DNA from: Jeotgalibaca porci
GTDB lineage: Bacteria; Bacillota; Bacilli; Lactobacillales; Aerococcaceae
Assembly (NCBI RefSeq): GCF_011299095.1
Contig: NZ_CP049889.1
Coordinates: forward strand, 153,501-217,500
Length of the DNA: 64,000 bases
Reading direction: 5' to 3'
Below the pieces are notes generated by a model. The model was not told the DNA's origin, searched no databases, and saw only the letters and a program-made list of their open reading frames with translations. Positions 37,075 to 47,019 of this stretch are shown here, piece by piece. Made by a program: the position numbers and the translations under genes. Within the stretch, counting starts at the first letter, position 1. Each line of letters opens with the position of its first letter.

Positions 37075-38571
37075 CTAATCACTCATACTCTCAAGTAACT
37101 CTAATGCTTTATTAAGTTGGGTGTCATTTTCAGAAATAGCTGCTCTTAATTCTGAAACTAATTTAACGGATGTTTCTTCATCCATTTCTCCCGTTTGTGC
37201 TAGCGCGTTATCGGATTGGAACTGATAAATCGCTTCACTCGTATCGTAATCATAATAGCCGTCTGCTACAAGGGAGTAACCTACTGCACTTAACATATGC
37301 TCGACATTTTTAACTGCTTCGGAAACGGCACCTAATTCATACGTTGCGGATGAATCGATGATGGTCAAGAATGCATAGGCTGGCATCTCAACCTCATAAT
37401 CCGGTGAAATCCCTTCGCCATGTATCCAATTACCTGCAGGCGTTAACCATTTCGCAACTGTCAGTTTTAACTCACTGTCTTCAGTCAAAGGATAAATGGA
37501 TTGAACCGTTCCCTTACCAAATGTAGTCATCCCAACGAGTGGAACATTCGCTTCTTCTTTCATAATACCCGCTATGATTTCAGAAGCACTTGCACTCCCT
37601 TCATCGATTAACATAACAGATGGTTCAGTAACTTGGAATTCACCATATTCTTTATCACTTGCCTTGATAATATAAGGATTGCCATTTTTTTCTTCTGTCT
37701 GTAATAAAACTGCACCGTCTTCTACAAACATATTCCCAATCTTCAACGATTGATCCAAAAGACCACCTGGATTTTGACGATAGTCAAACACGAATTTCTT
37801 CGCTCCTTGTCCTCGCAAATCCTCAACAGCTGATACGATTTCATCATAAGTCGGTCTGGCAAAACTAAATACCGACACAATACCGATTTCTGAATTTTCC
37901 TCTGAGAGTTCGTAAGCAACCGTTTCAATCGGAATCGTGTCACGAACGATATCAACAGTTAACGTCTGTGAGCCGCGTTGAATTTCCAACGTCACGGTCG
38001 TTCCACGTTCGCCACGAATCAAGGCAACTGCCTCAGTGGCTGTCATCCCTGCTAAAGAAACACCATCCGCCTTCAGAACAATATCATTTGGCAGCAAGCC
38101 TGCTGCTTCCGCAGGTGCTCCTTTAATTGGTGATACGATAACAATTTGATCATTCATGCTCATAATTTCAGCGCCAATTCCCTCAAAAGAAGCTGAAATG
38201 GTTTCATCCATTGTTTCCGTTTCTTCAATATTCAAGTACTGGCTGTAGGGATCATCGATGGCATTGACCATACCGGACAAAGCTCCTTCAATCAAATCTT
38301 CTTCACTAATATCTTCAATGTAATTAGATAGAATAATCTCATAAACTGCTTGAATATTTTTTGATCCGGGAACCTTATTTAAATCTGTAATCACTTGTGT
38401 TGATTCTGATTCGTCACTGCCCGTTCCGCGATTGGCAAAGCTTAATTGATTGCCTTTTGTAAAGATGAACGTTACCCCTGCCGCTACTGTGGCAACCAGG
38501 ATAAGAGACAAAAAATAGACCGGAAGCTTAACTCCCAATTTCTTTTTCTTAATTTGTTTGTTCGGATCCAT
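37075..38571 (-). CDS. ctpA: C-terminal processing peptidase of family S41
   Basis: A 498-residue secreted or membrane-anchored serine protease. Order: N-terminal basic segment and membrane helix (about 14-34), PDZ domain (about 110-200, GIGAEIMSMNDQIVIVSPIKGAPAEAAGL), S41 domain with catalytic Ser in DEGSASASEII and Lys in GKGTVQS, and a C-terminal peptidoglycan-binding domain (about 415-475). It resembles Bacillus CtpA/CtpB. It lies directly upstream of two signal peptidase genes, forming an envelope-proteolysis operon. Confidence 0.92.
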   Translation of the reverse strand: MDPNKQIKKKKLGVKLPVYFLSLILVATVAAGVTFIFTKGNQLSFANRGTGSDESESTQVITDLNKVPGSKNIQAVYEIILSNYIEDISEEDLIEGALSGMVNAIDDPYSQYLNIEETETMDETISASFEGIGAEIMSMNDQIVIVSPIKGAPAEAAGLLPNDIVLKADGVSLAGMTATEAVALIRGERGTTVTLEIQRGSQTLTVDIVRDTIPIETVAYELSEENSEIGIVSVFSFARPTYDEIVSAVEDLRGQGAKKFVFDYRQNPGGLLDQSLKIGNMFVEDGAVLLQTEEKNGNPYIIKASDKEYGEFQVTEPSVMLIDEGSASASEIIAGIMKEEANVPLVGMTTFGKGTVQSIYPLTEDSELKLTVAKWLTPAGNWIHGEGISPDYEVEMPAYAFLTIIDSSATYELGAVSEAVKNVEHMLSAVGYSLVADGYYDYDTSEAIYQFQSDNALAQTGEMDEETSVKLVSELRAAISENDTQLNKALELLESMSD

Positions 38572-38612
38572 CTTGTTGGGAAACCTCCTTCAGTCACTTT
38601 CATACTTAAAAT

Positions 38613-39317
38613 TTATTTTAGGACGCTGTCCAATGCTACAAGCATCATGTCGTCGAAGGTACGCTCGCGTTCTTCAGAAGTTGTTTCTTCCCCTGTCAGA
38701 ATATGATCACTGATTGTTAAAATAGCAAGCGCATTAACTTGGTGTTGGGCAGCCAACATATAAAGTCCTGTCGCTTCCATTTCAATCGCCAAGACACCGT
38801 AATCTGCTAATTTTTGCTTATCCAATTCTGCGTTGTAGAAACGATCTGAAGACAAAACATTTCCAACATGAACATTTAAACCGCGTTCTTTGGCAGTGTT
38901 GAAAGCATCGTATAGTAAGTTAAAGCTTGCTAAAGGCGCAAAATTAACTTGGTTTTTGAATACATTTGCGACAACGCTTGAATCTGAAGTTGCGCCTTGT
39001 GCCAAAACGATGTCACGAACGTGCACATCTTCTTGAATACTTCCCGCTGAACCAACGCGGATTAAGTTTTTAACACCATATTCGGTAATCAATTCATGGG
39101 CATAAATCATAATGGACGGTAAGCCCATCCCTGTTCCTTGCACAGAAACACGCTTTCCTTTATAGGTTCCGGTATAACCAAACATATTACGAACAGAGTT
39201 GTATTGAACCACATCTTCTAAATATGTTTCGGCAATATACTTCGCGCGTAATGGATCTCCTGGTAATAAGACTGTTTCTGCAATTTCTCCTGGTTTTGCT
39301 GCAATATGTGTACTCAT
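38613..39317 (-). CDS. deoD: Purine-nucleoside phosphorylase, DeoD type
   Basis: A 234-residue hexameric phosphorylase that releases purine bases from nucleosides for salvage. The N-terminus [26 protein letters not shown], phosphate-binding RVGSAGSI and [12 protein letters not shown] (purine and ribose site), and the C-terminal [10 protein letters not shown] (catalytic Asp) match the bacterial high-molecular-mass type. It follows yozE by 2 bp in the same direction. Confidence 0.95.
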   Translation of the reverse strand: MSTHIAAKPGEIAETVLLPGDPLRAKYIAETYLEDVVQYNSVRNMFGYTGTYKGKRVSVQGTGMGLPSIMIYAHELITEYGVKNLIRVGSAGSIQEDVHVRDIVLAQGATSDSSVVANVFKNQVNFAPLASFNLLYDAFNTAKERGLNVHVGNVLSSDRFYNAELDKQKLADYGVLAIEMEATGLYMLAAQHQVNALAILTISDHILTGEETTSEERERTFDDMMLVALDSVLK

Positions 39318-39319
39318 TT

Positions 39320-39574
39320 TTATTCCTCGCCTCTTCTTAATATTTTATTTGCTTGGTGCTTTTTTTCTCTAAACTGATTATACATTTCATCAAAGTCGGC
39401 CATATGCTCTGAGTATTCTCCGCTTAACTCTAAGTAATCCGCTAAGATATAGTAATCAGAATGATTCCTGGGAAAGCCTGTATCATTGTCGAGTTTATTC
39501 GCAAACGCCACAAGAGGATCTTTTTTATATGGATCCCTGAATGTCATAGCATATTGGTAAAACTGCTGGTCCAT
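39320..39574 (-). CDS. yozE: YozE family protein (UPF0346)
   Basis: An 84-residue cytoplasmic protein of the YozE SAM-like family, recognised from [21 protein letters not shown] and [19 protein letters not shown]. Function is unknown across the family. GGGAGG precedes the ATG. It sits between a YpmS-like gene and deoD. Confidence 0.88.
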   Translation of the reverse strand: MDQQFYQYAMTFRDPYKKDPLVAFANKLDNDTGFPRNHSDYYILADYLELSGEYSEHMADFDEMYNQFREKKHQANKILRRGEE

Positions 39575-39601
39575 AATTTACCTCCCAATTCGTTATAAGT
39601 C

Positions 39602-40228
39602 TTATTGTAGCAAATTTTCCTTTGCTATGGTGATGTTAAAGGTGTATTCAGCAAGTTCTTTTTCAATTTTTATTAATTTAATTCGTTTTACACTCCCTGT
39701 TTCGACTTCAGAGAGTCGTACAGTAATAAATGCATTATCTATATCCACTTCAAGCGGTAAATTCGGATCCATTTGATTGCTGAGTAATTGAAGGACTTGC
39801 TTAACTGGTAACGTAAACCGTCCCAATGCTACTTCGGAAACTTTCAGCTGCAGATTGCCATCTTCCACAACAAATGGTTCCGCTGTCAACTGGTATTGAA
39901 TCGGAAAACCCAAGACTTCAAGCTCTCCTGATATAATAACATCTTCAGAAATAGTGATTTCGGGCACCTCACCTGTTGATGTATTTTCGGAAAGTGCATA
40001 CAACAATAACGTTTCCAAATCCTTATTCCCCAGCGTGATCAGCGCGTCGATTTCCTCTTCACTGTTTATTATCTCCTCTGTTATTTCTTCTTTTTTGGAA
40101 TGAGTGTCCGTTGTCGGAGAAGCGATAAAGAGACTTCCAACATAAATAATAACACCCATATTTAACAGCAAAAGAAGAAAAAAGGCCCATTTCCATCCGG
40201 ATTTCTTCTTTTTAGCTACTTTTTCCAC
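39602..40228 (-). CDS. YpmS family membrane-anchored protein
   Basis: A 208-residue protein with a basic start, one transmembrane helix at about residues 12-33 and an extracytoplasmic domain like Bacillus YpmS (DUF2140): INSEEEIDALITLGNKDL, and LPLEVDIDNAFITVRLSEV near the end. Function unknown; may act at the envelope. The start is GTG with GAGGTG upstream. First gene of a probable ypmS-yozE-deoD unit, divergent from the haemolysin III-like gene. Confidence 0.8.
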   Translation of the reverse strand: MEKVAKKKKSGWKWAFFLLLLLNMGVIIYVGSLFIASPTTDTHSKKEEITEEIINSEEEIDALITLGNKDLETLLLYALSENTSTGEVPEITISEDVIISGELEVLGFPIQYQLTAEPFVVEDGNLQLKVSEVALGRFTLPVKQVLQLLSNQMDPNLPLEVDIDNAFITVRLSEVETGSVKRIKLIKIEKELAEYTFNITIAKENLLQ

Positions 40229-40343
40229 TTATTGTCACCTCAATAATTACAAATGCGTTTTTTTAATTTTAGCACTAATTATGCTATACTTCTATTAGAT
40301 ATGTTTGAAAATATAGTGACCATCAAAAATTGGGGGCAAGAAT

Positions 40344-40991
40344 ATGTCAAATCAAACAATTACAAGAAAAAAAAGTGATATCTTAACTGAAGTGTTAAAT
40401 GCAATTACGCATGGTATCGGTACTCTATTAAGTGTTATCGCCTTGGTTTTTCTAATCATCAAAGGCATCCGATCAGGTGATGGTGTCCATTTGGCAGCCT
40501 ATCTCGTTTACGGCATCTCCATGATTCTCTTATTCCTAGCGTCAACTCTATACCATAGCTTTAGCTTTACACGATTCAAAAAAATCTTCCATTATATCGA
40601 CCACGCTGCTATCTACTTGCTTATTGCAGGGAGTTACACACCGTTTTGTCTAATTGTTCTGGAAGGAACGCAAGCTAAGGTTTTGTTAATCACCGTTTGG
40701 AGTATTGCGCTAATCGGTTTAATATTGAAAATATTCTTTGTAGGCCGTTTTAATAAAGCTTCTACTTTCTTATACCTGGCAATGGGTTGGTTAGCTGTTT
40801 TCCTTATTAAGCCCATTACTGTGTACCTGGGTACAACGGGTATGACTATATTCATCATCGGTGGCTTAGCATACAGCCTGGGAACTATTTTTTACAGCAT
40901 CAAACGCTTCAAGTTTATGCATGTCATTTGGCATTTATTTGTACTGGCGGGAGCTGCTTTCCATTACTTTACTGTTTTACTTTATGTATAA
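40344..40991 (+). CDS. trhA: Haemolysin III / PAQR family membrane protein (TrhA type)
   Basis: A 215-residue protein with seven predicted helices. PAQR signatures are EVLNAITHGIGTLLSVIAL, STLYHSFSF, YIDHAAIYLLIAGSYTPF and the final WHLFVLAGAAFHYFT; the conserved His and Asp residues form the intramembrane zinc site. Bacterial members influence membrane fluidity homeostasis; the haemolysin name is historical. GGGGG lies upstream of the ATG, and a strong terminator follows. Confidence 0.88.
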   Translation: MSNQTITRKKSDILTEVLNAITHGIGTLLSVIALVFLIIKGIRSGDGVHLAAYLVYGISMILLFLASTLYHSFSFTRFKKIFHYIDHAAIYLLIAGSYTPFCLIVLEGTQAKVLLITVWSIALIGLILKIFFVGRFNKASTFLYLAMGWLAVFLIKPITVYLGTTGMTIFIIGGLAYSLGTIFYSIKRFKFMHVIWHLFVLAGAAFHYFTVLLYV

Positions 40992-41003
40992 ATATAATAG
41001 AAG

Positions 41004-41036
41004 AGGGACCGAGAAAAAACTCTCGGTCCCTTTTCC
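41004..41036 (+). terminator. Terminator after the haemolysin III-like gene
   Basis: GGGACCGAGA and TCTCGGTCCC around a short A-rich loop, then TTTT. Confidence 0.85.
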
Positions 41037-41170
41037 TATTAACGAATAATAGTGGCGTAAATATGCTTAAAAAGGCAGATCCGATAGCAATGTCATATAG
41101 AAAGGGAGCATGCATTCATTGGATGGGTTCTTCCTTTTTTTGATTTTTTTTAAGTTATCCGAGATGAGAC

Positions 41171-41242
41171 GGAAATGCCCTGTGGTCCGTGGGGGGTGCT
41201 TTTGTGGATCCGTGGGGCATTTCCTTCACCAAACCCGAATCA
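41171..41242 (+). repeat. Dispersed element copy 2, first block with nested repeats
   Basis: GGAAATGCCC (41171-41180) is inverted as GGGCATTTCC (41215-41224). Between them TGTGGTCCGTGGGG (41181-41194) recurs as TGTGGATCCGTGGGG (41203-41217). The last 27 bp match 13000-13026 of copy 1. The stretch 41040-41170 holds nothing I can recognise. Confidence 0.55.
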
Positions 41243-41257
41243 TCAAGAATTAAAAAT

Positions 41258-41370
41258 GAGAATGTTACGCAGGCTATTTTGAATGCAGCAAGGCTTTAAC
41301 GGCTAACTTCGTAGCACAAGGGAAATACTGAGGAATCTAGTATATTATAAGGAGTTGGTTTAGAAAATCG
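41258..41370 (+). repeat. Dispersed element copy 2, leader block before the tandem array
   Basis: About 110 bp with GAATGTTACGCAGG, AACGGCTAACTTC and GAGGAATCTA in the same order as 13242-13342. Copy 2 lacks the roughly 200-bp stretch holding the GNAT remnant in copy 1. Confidence 0.65.
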
Positions 41371-41375
41371 GTCTA

Positions 41376-41664
41376 CCAACTGATTATAAAACTATTTACA
41401 TCGAGTTCGACTGCGAAATCCGGTCTCCAACTGATTGTAAAACTATTTACATCGAGTTCGAATAGGAAAATCGGCGTCCAACTGATTGTAAAGCTATTTA
41501 CATCGAGTTCAACTGGGAAAACCGTCCTCCAACTGATTGTAAAGCCATTTACAGCGAGTTCGACTGGCAAAACCGGCGACCAACTGATTGTAAAACTGTT
41601 TACAGCGAGTTCAACTGCGAAATCCGATCTCCAACTGATTGTAAAACTATTTACAATCAGTACC
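41376..41664 (+). repeat. Tandem array 2: six 51-bp units
   Basis: Units begin at 41376, 41427, 41478, 41529, 41580 and 41631, again exactly 51 bp apart and in the same orientation as array 1. The units are more diverged than in array 1, especially in the last 8-10 bp, but the inverted repeat TGTAAA-NNNN-TTTACA is kept in five of six. The last unit ends in a perfect 11-bp hairpin CTGATTGTAAA/TTTACAATCAG (41635-41660). The minus strand stays open for 109 codons; the plus frame equivalent to that of array 1 is stopped in unit 2. Confidence 0.9.
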
Positions 41665-41694
41665 ACCGGGAAATAACTAACTAAATTAGAAAAC

Positions 41695-41739
41695 ACCGTC
41701 ATATCTAGGAAGAATAACCCTTGATATGACGGTATTTTT
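41695..41739. terminator. Terminator after folA
   Basis: ACCGTCATATC (41695-41705) and GATATGACGGT (41723-41733), with T-rich sequence on both exits. It closes the thyA-folA unit and separates it from tandem array 2. Confidence 0.7.
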
Positions 41740-41837
41740 AATTACTCAGACTATAGATTATTTTATTTAACTACCTACTTTAGTAGCTCTCGGATATGGT
41801 ATGCGTTAGAAGATTCGAATCTAAACGGCTCTCTTTC

Positions 41838-42314
41838 CTATTTGTTTTTACGCTTAAACGTCTGAAAAACATGTTTATAGACGTTCTTTTCGTCTTGGAT
41901 CCCTGGCGTTTCCTCGGTTAATTCCCATTCGCTCCAATCCACTTCAGGGAAGAACGTATCACCATCAAATACCCCATTGATCTTCGTACGGATTAAAACA
42001 TCCGCATCAGGTAAGAATTGCTTATATATCTCACTCCCGCCAATTACATAAATATCGCCGTCCGGGAGATCCGATAATTCACTGATAACAGTTGCGCCCG
42101 GTGCTTGATACTCTTTTTGACGCGATAAAATATAGTTGTTGCGGTTCGGCAAGGGACGGTTCCCCATACTCTCAAACGTTTTTCTTCCCATAACAATCGT
42201 TTTACCGGTTGTCGTGGTTCTGAAGAATTTCAAATCATTCGGAAGATGCCACGGAAGCTTGCCATCTTTCCCGATGGCTCCCGTTGTATCTTCTGCCCAA
42301 ACTAATAGATACAT
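41838..42314 (-). CDS. folA: Dihydrofolate reductase
   Basis: A 158-residue NADPH-dependent enzyme that regenerates tetrahydrofolate. LVWAEDTTGAIGKDGKLPWHLPNDLKFF contains the substrate-site Asp, GRKTFESMGNRPLPNRNNYILSR is the NADPH-binding region, and YVIGGSEIYKQFLPDADVL the second cofactor loop. It lies 17 bp after thyA and restores the folate oxidised by ThyA. Confidence 0.95.
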   Translation of the reverse strand: MYLLVWAEDTTGAIGKDGKLPWHLPNDLKFFRTTTTGKTIVMGRKTFESMGNRPLPNRNNYILSRQKEYQAPGATVISELSDLPDGDIYVIGGSEIYKQFLPDADVLIRTKINGVFDGDTFFPEVDWSEWELTEETPGIQDEKNVYKHVFQTFKRKNK

Positions 42315-42331
42315 ATCCTTCCTCCGTTCAC

Positions 42332-43282
42332 TTACACCGCAATCGGTGCTTTAATTCTGGGGTGACTCTTGTACCCTTTTACAATAATATCGTCTTTTTC
42401 CATGTCAAAAATAGATTTTTCAGGTGCTTTCAAGACTAGTTCAGGAAGTTCATACGTTTCGCGGGAGAGCTGTTCGTTTATCTGATCCATATGATTCAAA
42501 TAAAGATGTGCATCACCAAAAGTATGGACAAAATCACCGACTTCTAAGCCAGTCTCATTGGCAATCAAATGCGTTAACAAGGCATAGCTGGCAATATTAA
42601 ACGGCACACCCAGAAATACATCCGCACTGCGTTGGTACAGCTGACAACTCAACTTTCCATCAGCCACAAAAAACTGGAACAGTGTATGGCAAGGTGGCAA
42701 AGCCATGTGTGGGACATCTTCAGGATTCCACGCTGACACGATCAGACGTCTGGAGTCCGGTTGTGTCTTAATCATCTGGATGACGTCTTTAATTTGATCA
42801 ATGGTTTCACCTTGTGATGTTTTCCAATGGCGCCACTGTGAACCATAAATATTTCCCAGTTCCCCATATTGTGCTGAAAAGGCATCATCCGTTAGTACTT
42901 TTTCTCTGAAAAGAGCCATTTGTTCTTGATACGCGATTTTGAAGTCTTCATCTTCAAGAACACGACGACCAAAGTCCGACATATCGGGACCCGTATAATC
43001 ACTAGACTTGATATATCGCTCAAACGCCCACTCATCCCAAATATGATTATTATTTTCCAGTAAATAACGGATATTGGTATCCCCTTTTAAGAACCAAAGT
43101 AACTCGCTTTTAATAAGCCCAAATGCTGTTTTCTTTGTTGTTAGAAGAGGAAAACCTTTTTGTAAATCAAAGCGCATTTGATACCCAAAGATACTTTTAG
43201 TACCTGTACCGGTCCGATCGGATTTCTCCACGCCCTCATCGCGTATTTTTTGTGCCAACTCAAGATATTGCTTCGTCATCAT
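42332..43282 (-). CDS. thyA: Thymidylate synthase
   Basis: A 316-residue enzyme converting dUMP to dTMP with methylene-tetrahydrofolate. Catalytic Cys is in [14 protein letters not shown] (about residue 198); [23 protein letters not shown] is the signature dUMP-binding region. Length matches the long form with an insert near residues 90-140 (about 316 instead of 264), common in Lactobacillales. Pairs with folA. Confidence 0.95.
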   Translation of the reverse strand: MMTKQYLELAQKIRDEGVEKSDRTGTGTKSIFGYQMRFDLQKGFPLLTTKKTAFGLIKSELLWFLKGDTNIRYLLENNNHIWDEWAFERYIKSSDYTGPDMSDFGRRVLEDEDFKIAYQEQMALFREKVLTDDAFSAQYGELGNIYGSQWRHWKTSQGETIDQIKDVIQMIKTQPDSRRLIVSAWNPEDVPHMALPPCHTLFQFFVADGKLSCQLYQRSADVFLGVPFNIASYALLTHLIANETGLEVGDFVHTFGDAHLYLNHMDQINEQLSRETYELPELVLKAPEKSIFDMEKDDIIVKGYKSHPRIKAPIAV

Positions 43283-43302
43283 TACCCACCCTTATTGATA
43301 GT

Positions 43303-45189
43303 TTATTCACCTGCGTACTGACTGAGGTATTCGTAACGTTCCCATTTGGCAGCTAACTGCGCTTCTTTTTCTTCAACTTGGATTTGTAACTCACCCAACT
43401 TAGTGAAGTCTGACGAGAATTCAAGCATTTCTTCTTTCGCTTGACTCACCGCTTCTTCAATGAGCATTATTTCCTCTTCAATTCCAGACCATTCCAGTTG
43501 CTCGCTATAAGTTAGTTTTACTTTTTCTTTTGTATCCGAAACGGTTGTTTTTTCTTTCTCCGACTTTATAGGTGCCGGTTGATAAAGTTCATCCGCCACT
43601 TCCAGATAATCCGTCATATTTCCGTAAAATAGAAACGGCCCAGAAGGTGCATCAATAACAATCAATTTCTCAACAACTTTATCTAAGAAATAACGGTCAT
43701 GTGAAACAACCAACGCGGCTCCTTGGAAGCTCGTTAAGTAATCTTCAAGTACTGTCAACGTTTCAATGTCCAAATCATTCGTCGGTTCATCAAATAACAA
43801 TACGTTCGGTTGATTCATTAATAGTTTCAGTAAATACAAACGACGGCGTTCGCCACCTGATAATGTCCGAATTAAACTTCCGTGCATTTCGCGTGGGAAT
43901 AAGAAAGTTTCCAGCAATTCCGTCACACTTACACGCGTACCATCAGCAATTTGTGCTTCTTCTGCTATTTCCTGCAAGTAATTAATCACACGTTTATCTT
44001 CCGGGAACGGCTCCATAATCTGACGATAATAACCGATTTTAACGGTCTCACCAATGGTCAGGATACCCGAAGTTGGTACAACATCACCCGCCAACATTTT
44101 CAAAAATGTCGTTTTCCCAGAGCCATTTTTCCCAACAATTCCAATCCGGTCCGAAGCTTGGAAGATATGACTGAAATTATTTAAAATTTCTTTTTCTCCG
44201 GCTTTCAAAGAAATATCTTCCAGTTGGAATACGCGTTTACCCAACCGTGAACTGTCAAAGTTAATTTCTAAATTCTGTTCTTCGCCTTGTGCTTCTTTTA
44301 CGTCTTTTGCCAAGTCTTCGAAACGATGAATCCGAGCCTGTTGTTTGGTCGTTCTGGCTTTCGCACCTTTACGCATCCAAGCCAATTCATTCTTATAAAG
44401 TTTTGCTTGTTTTTCAGTCATCTTTTGTTGAATGGCCTCGCGCTCAGCTTTTTGTTCCAGATACGAGACATAGTTACCTGAATAGCTTTCAATAGCGCCA
44501 TTCTTAATTTCTAACATTTGATTGGTGACCCGTTCAAGGAAGTAACGGTCATGCGTAACTAACAGTAAAGCGCCCTTATAATGCGCCAAATAGGTTTCTA
44601 ACCAAATAATTGCATCCACATCCAAGTGGTTTGTTGGTTCGTCCAGAAGCAATAAATCCGGTGCTTGCATCAATACCTGAGCCAGCCCGACCCGTTTTAT
44701 TTGACCGCCTGATAACGCACCAATCTTTTGTTCCAAATTATCGAGACCTAATTTATTCAAAATTGTTTTGTATTGCACTTCTGCTTGCCAAGCGTCGTTG
44801 GCATTCATTTCTTGCTCACAGCGCATATACGCCTCTTGATGCTTGACGTTCTCACTATCGTTCGCCAAGTTAGAAACAGCTTCTTCGTACCGACGCACCG
44901 TTTTAATTAACGGAGCATCCCCTGAGAAGACAGCTTCAAAAATAGTATGTGATTCATCAAAGGACGGTTCTTGCGGCAGATAATTAATCCGGTAATCATT
45001 TGATTTTTCAATCGTACCCGCATCGGGTGTATCAGCGCCAGCAATAATTCGTAAAAGTGAACTTTTCCCGCTCCCGTTTTGACCAATTAAGCCAACGTAT
45101 TCCCCTTCGCGAATGGTAAATGAAATATCTGTAAATAGCTGCTTAATCCCATGAGACTTCGATAGCCCTACTGCTTTTATATCTTTCAT
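43303..45189 (-). CDS. ABC-F family ATPase, Uup/YfmR type
   Basis: A 628-residue cytosolic protein with two ABC domains and no membrane part. Domain 1: GQNGSGKSSLL, LSGGQIKRVGLAQVL, LLLLDEPTNHLD; an interdomain linker at about 240-310 with QKMTEKQAKLYKNELAWMRKG; domain 2: [40 protein letters not shown]-terminal coiled coil (about 560-625) is typical of Uup/YfmR, which bind ribosomes and relieve stalling. I prefer ATG 45189; the frame extends six codons further to a TTG that lacks a ribosome site. Not an antibiotic-resistance type by its long coiled-coil tail. Confidence 0.88.
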   Translation of the reverse strand: MKDIKAVGLSKSHGIKQLFTDISFTIREGEYVGLIGQNGSGKSSLLRIIAGADTPDAGTIEKSNDYRINYLPQEPSFDESHTIFEAVFSGDAPLIKTVRRYEEAVSNLANDSENVKHQEAYMRCEQEMNANDAWQAEVQYKTILNKLGLDNLEQKIGALSGGQIKRVGLAQVLMQAPDLLLLDEPTNHLDVDAIIWLETYLAHYKGALLLVTHDRYFLERVTNQMLEIKNGAIESYSGNYVSYLEQKAEREAIQQKMTEKQAKLYKNELAWMRKGAKARTTKQQARIHRFEDLAKDVKEAQGEEQNLEINFDSSRLGKRVFQLEDISLKAGEKEILNNFSHIFQASDRIGIVGKNGSGKTTFLKMLAGDVVPTSGILTIGETVKIGYYRQIMEPFPEDKRVINYLQEIAEEAQIADGTRVSVTELLETFLFPREMHGSLIRTLSGGERRRLYLLKLLMNQPNVLLFDEPTNDLDIETLTVLEDYLTSFQGAALVVSHDRYFLDKVVEKLIVIDAPSGPFLFYGNMTDYLEVADELYQPAPIKSEKEKTTVSDTKEKVKLTYSEQLEWSGIEEEIMLIEEAVSQAKEEMLEFSSDFTKLGELQIQVEEKEAQLAAKWERYEYLSQYAGE

Positions 45190-45262
45190 ATATGCGTCAA
45201 CCCTCAATTTCTATCGATTACATTTGATTTATTCCATTATCCAGTATAGCCTATCCAGGCGT

Positions 45263-46936
45263 CTAGAACAATCCAACCACCGTACCGTCTTCCAACACAT
45301 CCATATTTAGAGCAGCCGGTTGCTTCGGTAACCCAGGCATTGTCAAAATATCACCCGTTAAAGCAACGATAAAGCCAGCACCAATTTTAGGTACGAATTC
45401 ACGAATCGTAATGGAAAAGCCTTCCGGACGGGCTAATTGTTTTGGATTATCGGATAAAGAATATTGTGTTTTGGCCATACAAACCGGCAGATGCTCCCAA
45501 CCATGACGGCTAAACTGTTTCATTTGTTGGCGTGCTTTTGGTGTGAAGACAACCGTATCTCCTCCGTATATTTCGCGAACAACGGCCGTAATCTTTTCCT
45601 CAATCGTTGTCTTTTGGGGATCATAAAGAGGTTTGTAAGTCATTTCTTGTTCTGTTGCAGCGATAACTGCCTGCGCCAAATCAAGACCGCCTTCCGGTCC
45701 TTTACCCCATACATCCGCGATTTCACATATTACCCCGAGATTTTTGCAGCTCTCTTGTACTACTGCAATTTCTTCTTTCGTATCTTGCGTAAAAGCATTA
45801 ACAGCAACTACTACGGGAACGCCATATCGTTGCATATTTTGGATATGTTTTTCAAGATTTGCAAAGCCTCTCGCAACTGCGCTTGGATCAACCGTGTCTT
45901 TTAAGTCAGCAACTTTAATACCACCGTGCATCTTTAGAGAACGAATCGTCGCTACTATAACAATCGCATCCGGTGCTTTACCGAGTTCTGGAACTTTGAT
46001 ATCCAAGAATTTTTCAGCCCCCAAATCAGCTCCAAAGCCCGCTTCTGTGACCACGTAATCAGCCAGTTTTAACGCTGTTTTCGTTGCAATAACACTGTTA
46101 CAGCCATGAGCGATATTCGCAAACGGTCCACCGTGAACGAAAGCAGGTGTATGATACAGTGTTTGAACAAGGTTTGGTTCTAACGCATCTTTTAGTATTA
46201 ACGTCAAAGCACCTTCCATTTTTAAGTCACGGACAGTTAACGGTTCTCTCTTACGATTATAACCAAACACAATATTTCCCAAACGTTTTTTCAAGTCTTC
46301 CATAGATGTCGCCAGACATAATATAGCCATAATCTCACTGGCAACCGTAATATCAAAGCCATCCTCACGCGGCACACCGTTAGTCGGTCCACCCATCCCC
46401 ACGACAATATTTCTTAATGCACGATCATTAATGTCCATGACACGTTTCCAGGTGATTCTACGAGAATCAATATCTAATTCGTTTCCTTGTTGCAGATGAT
46501 TATCAATGAAGGCAGATAAGGCATTGTTTGTCGCGGTTATGGCATGCATATCACCGGTAAAATGCAGGTTGATTTCATCCATTGGCTGTACTTGTGCATA
46601 GCCACCACCTGCTGCTCCACCTTTCATTCCCATCGTTGGGCCCATTGATGGCTCACGCAAGGCAATCATACTGTTCTTACCTGCCAAAGCTAAGGCGTCG
46701 CCAAGGCCAACTGTTACGGTAGATTTCCCTTCACCAGCAGGGGTCGGGTTAATAGCTGTAACTAAAATAAGTTTGCCATCATCTTTAGTATCCAATTGCG
46801 CAATCGCGTTTTGATCGATTTTTGCCTTGTATTTACCGTATAATTTCAAGTCATCCATTTCTAAGTTTAAGCGCTCTGCAATTTCCACGATGGGCAGCAT
46901 CACATTTTCTTGTGCAATCTGTATATCACTCTTCAT
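45263..46936 (-). CDS. fhs: Formate--tetrahydrofolate ligase
   Basis: A 557-residue enzyme that makes 10-formyl-tetrahydrofolate from formate, ATP and tetrahydrofolate. The P-loop-like [18 protein letters not shown] (about residues 64-81) and [24 protein letters not shown] are characteristic. It can use formate from PflB (19198) and supplies the one-carbon pool shared with ThyA, FolA and methionine metabolism. Monocistronic, flanked by a terminator on its upstream side. Confidence 0.95.
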   Translation of the reverse strand: MKSDIQIAQENVMLPIVEIAERLNLEMDDLKLYGKYKAKIDQNAIAQLDTKDDGKLILVTAINPTPAGEGKSTVTVGLGDALALAGKNSMIALREPSMGPTMGMKGGAAGGGYAQVQPMDEINLHFTGDMHAITATNNALSAFIDNHLQQGNELDIDSRRITWKRVMDINDRALRNIVVGMGGPTNGVPREDGFDITVASEIMAILCLATSMEDLKKRLGNIVFGYNRKREPLTVRDLKMEGALTLILKDALEPNLVQTLYHTPAFVHGGPFANIAHGCNSVIATKTALKLADYVVTEAGFGADLGAEKFLDIKVPELGKAPDAIVIVATIRSLKMHGGIKVADLKDTVDPSAVARGFANLEKHIQNMQRYGVPVVVAVNAFTQDTKEEIAVVQESCKNLGVICEIADVWGKGPEGGLDLAQAVIAATEQEMTYKPLYDPQKTTIEEKITAVVREIYGGDTVVFTPKARQQMKQFSRHGWEHLPVCMAKTQYSLSDNPKQLARPEGFSITIREFVPKIGAGFIVALTGDILTMPGLPKQPAALNMDVLEDGTVVGLF

Positions 46937-46982
46937 AGGTTTTAGCCTCCATAAGCCTGTTTTTATCTATTCTAACAAATAA

Positions 46983-47010
46983 CCCCCAAACACTCTACAT
47001 TGTTTGGGGG
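46983..47010 (-). terminator. Terminator after the PII-like gene
   Basis: CCCCCAAACA and TGTTTGGGGG, 10-bp stem with an 8-nt loop, then TTATTTGTT on the minus strand. Confidence 0.75.
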
Positions 47011-47019
47011 CGGATATAC

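Noticed and set aside
41373..41702. 109-codon minus-strand ORF in array 2 as a repeat protein
   Set aside because: Its start codon lies inside the stem of the folA terminator with no ribosome site; periodic openness follows from the repeat.
43303..45189. ABC-F protein as an antibiotic-resistance (Lsa/Msr/Vga) determinant
   Set aside because: The linker is ordinary and the C-terminal coiled coil is of the Uup/YfmR housekeeping type.
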